From: an uncultured Aurantimicrobium sp.
GTDB taxonomy: Bacteria; Actinomycetota; Actinomycetes; Actinomycetales; Microbacteriaceae
Direction: 5' to 3'
NCBI RefSeq assembly: GCF_936931525.1
Contig: NZ_CAKZII010000031.1
Span: 1-39,350, forward strand
DNA length: 39,350 bases
The notes below the pieces were generated by a model. It made no database searches. It worked only from the letters and a program-made list of their open reading frames with translations, and was not told the origin of the DNA. The position numbers were made by a program, and so were the translations under genes. Positions within the stretch are counted from its first letter, which is position 1. Every line of letters begins with the position of its first letter. This document shows, in pieces, positions 37,431 through 39,350 of the stretch.

Positions 37431-39350
37431 CTAGTTCGAGGTTCCCGCAATGAGCGGGTTGTGGAATGTTCCACCAAATACTCTCTGGCTAGCCCCAATG
37501 CGGTCGAGGAACGGTGTTGCCCCGCCCATCTGGAATGGCCAACCAGCGCCCATAATCATGCACAAGTCAATATCTTCAGCAGCTGTGACGACGTTTTCTT
37601 CAAGCATGCGATGGATTTCATCAGCCAGACCATCCTCGATACGTAAACGAATCTGTTCCGAAGTCATGGGGGAGGTTCCACCCTTGACAATGGCTTCGGC
37701 CCCTCGGTCATAGCCAGTTATCTTGCCTGTGCGGCCACGAACAATGATCGAACCGTGTTCCGCAAGCTTGTGAAGATTGTCACTGCGGAAGAAGCGGTCA
37801 GGGAATGCTGCATGGTGGGTATCTAGAACGTGTGCACCCACTTTGAGCCCCACTAAATCGAGCAGTTCGAACGGCGCCATGGGCATTCCGAACGAAGCGA
37901 CAGACTCATCGACTGTCTTGAAGGGTGTTCCAGTATCAACTGCGTGCATTGCTTCGCCCAGTAAACGAGCGAGCAATCTATTCACTACGAAACCAGGGGA
38001 GTCAGAGGTAATGACAGCTGTCTTTCCGAGTTTCTTAGCAGTATCCATCGCTGTGGCTAGTGCGACCTCATTGGTCTGAGGAGCGTTGACCACTTCAACC
38101 AATGGCATTACTGCAACAGGGTTGAAGAAGTGGAAACCGACCAAACGTTCGGGGTGAGCTAGCTTGGCACCAATGTCCTGTACCGACAAGCTTGACGTGT
38201 TGGTGGCGAGAATGGCGTCCTCAGCGATGTATTGCTCGATATTGGCAAACACATCTTGTTTCACGCTGAGCTCTTCGAAAACGGCTTCAATGACCCAATC
38301 GGCATCCGAGAATGCTGCTGGGTTAGTTGTGCCACTAACCAGTGCTTGGAGGCGTTGGTTTTCGTCTGAGGAGATGCGTCCCTTGTCATGCATGGATTGA
38401 ATCTCTGCGTGGATGTATAACAGTGCTTCGTCGAGCTTCTCCTGGTTGATGTCGGTGAGGACAACAGGGACCTTGAGCTTACGTACAAAAAGCAAAGCAA
38501 ACTGTCGTGCCATCAACCCAGCGCCGATTACTCCCACCTTGCCCACAGGACGTGCAAGTTTGGGATCCGGTGCGCCAGCTGGCTTCTTTGCTCGCTTCTG
38601 AACTAGATCAAAGGCATACATCGAAGCCTGGAATTGATCTCCTACGATCAGTGAAGCGATAGCTTCATCCTCGCGAGCAAAGGCTGCTTCTTTGTCGACT
38701 TTCCTTGCTTGTTCGAGCAATTCAAGAGCAACATATGGAGACTTTGCTACGGTACCGAGCTTGTCCTCGACGCTCTTTTTGGCAATGTTGACTGCCAAAT
38801 TCCACTTCGCTAGGCGCTCAATCTTGCCAGGCTGGTTGGGGCGGTGTGGCTGGTGGCCGCTGAGGACAGAGTCTGCCCACATAATTGATTCTTCTAAGAA
38901 CCGCGCAGAGCCAAACATGGCATCAGCAATTCCGAGCTCAAACGCCACAGAAGCATTGAGCATCCGGTTGTTCTTGAGAGGGTTTTCGATAATGACCTTG
39001 AGCGCGTTCTCAATTCCGATCAGGTTGGGGAGCAAGTATGCCCCGCCCCATCCTGGAATGAGTCCGAGGAAGACCTCAGGAAGAGCAATTGCGCTGACGT
39101 TGGCATCGACAGTTCGATAGTCCGCATTCAACGCCACTTCAAGACCGCCACCTAAAGCAAGACCATTAATGAAGACGAATGAAGGAACGCCCAACTCGCC
39201 CAACCGACCTAATGCTCGGTGCCCAAGCTGTGCAAGCTTGACAGCCATTGCCTTGCTGGGGACTTCACCGACGCGGCTGAGGTCAGCGCCAGCAGCAAGA
39301 ATAAATTCTTTACCGGTGAGGGCCACACCGTGGATTTCTCCTTGTGCAGC
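37431..39350 (-). CDS. Multifunctional enoyl-CoA hydratase / 3-hydroxyacyl-CoA dehydrogenase (FadB/FadJ-like), 5' end beyond the window
   Basis: FINGLALGGGLEVALNADYR, PEVFLGLIPGWGG, GKVGVIGAGLMARQFALLFVRK, VGFHFFNPVAVMPLVEVV, DSPGFVVNRLLARLLGEA; frame open to the window edge. Confidence 0.92.
   Translation of the reverse strand, partial: AAQGEIHGVALTGKEFILAAGADLSRVGEVPSKAMAVKLAQLGHRALGRLGELGVPSFVFINGLALGGGLEVALNADYRTVDANVSAIALPEVFLGLIPGWGGAYLLPNLIGIENALKVIIENPLKNNRMLNASVAFELGIADAMFGSARFLEESIMWADSVLSGHQPHRPNQPGKIERLAKWNLAVNIAKKSVEDKLGTVAKSPYVALELLEQARKVDKEAAFAREDEAIASLIVGDQFQASMYAFDLVQKRAKKPAGAPDPKLARPVGKVGVIGAGLMARQFALLFVRKLKVPVVLTDINQEKLDEALLYIHAEIQSMHDKGRISSDENQRLQALVSGTTNPAAFSDADWVIEAVFEELSVKQDVFANIEQYIAEDAILATNTSSLSVQDIGAKLAHPERLVGFHFFNPVAVMPLVEVVNAPQTNEVALATAMDTAKKLGKTAVITSDSPGFVVNRLLARLLGEAMHAVDTGTPFKTVDESVASFGMPMAPFELLDLVGLKVGAHVLDTHHAAFPDRFFRSDNLHKLAEHGSIIVRGRTGKITGYDRGAEAIVKGGTSPMTSEQIRLRIEDGLADEIHRMLEENVVTAAEDIDLCMIMGAGWPFQMGGATPFLDRIGASQRVFGGTFHNPLIAGTSN

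Noticed and set aside
1-39350. Mobile element, prophage, defence system, toxin-antitoxin, BGC or tRNA genes
   Set aside because: No transposase, integrase, terminal inverted repeats, Cas/RM/Abi-type proteins, NRPS/PKS motifs or tRNA cloverleaf were recognised; all larger ORFs are accounted for by core genes.

Overview
This 39.35 kb window reads as core chromosome of a streamlined actinobacterium, most likely Micrococcales/Microbacteriaceae (inferred from gene content and order, not tested). About 31 genes are packed almost end to end: zinc-ribbon protein fragment, RNase H-like, rnpB, ppgK, map, SPOR-like protein, panB, nadE, glnA2-glnE, glnA1, RDD protein, DUF4191, lipB-lipA, lone membrane protein, lpdA-sucB, pepA, PAC2 protein, sigA, DUF7455, parE><parC, phosphodiesterase-like protein, sepH, DUF4193, DUF3093, dut-DUF3710-DUF3159, acnA, dxs and a partial fadB-type gene. 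I found no mobile element, CRISPR array, tRNA, prophage, defence island or biosynthetic cluster, and no convincing new multi-gene system. The most interesting signals are regulatory and architectural: (1) a recurring TANNNT (often exactly TAGACT) hexamer 6-7 nt upstream of start codons lacking a Shine-Dalgarno, which suggests widespread leaderless transcription and is calibrated by the same hexamer 6 nt upstream of the mature rnpB 5' end; (2) head-to-head leaderless promoters sharing 12 bp between map and a SPOR-like gene; (3) a four-half-site GlnR-type box upstream of glnA1; (4) a paired palindrome upstream of acnA; (5) repeated tail-to-tail abutment of genes with 0-3 bp and no terminator. 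All calls come from reading the sequence and the supplied ORF track; no search or computation was run.
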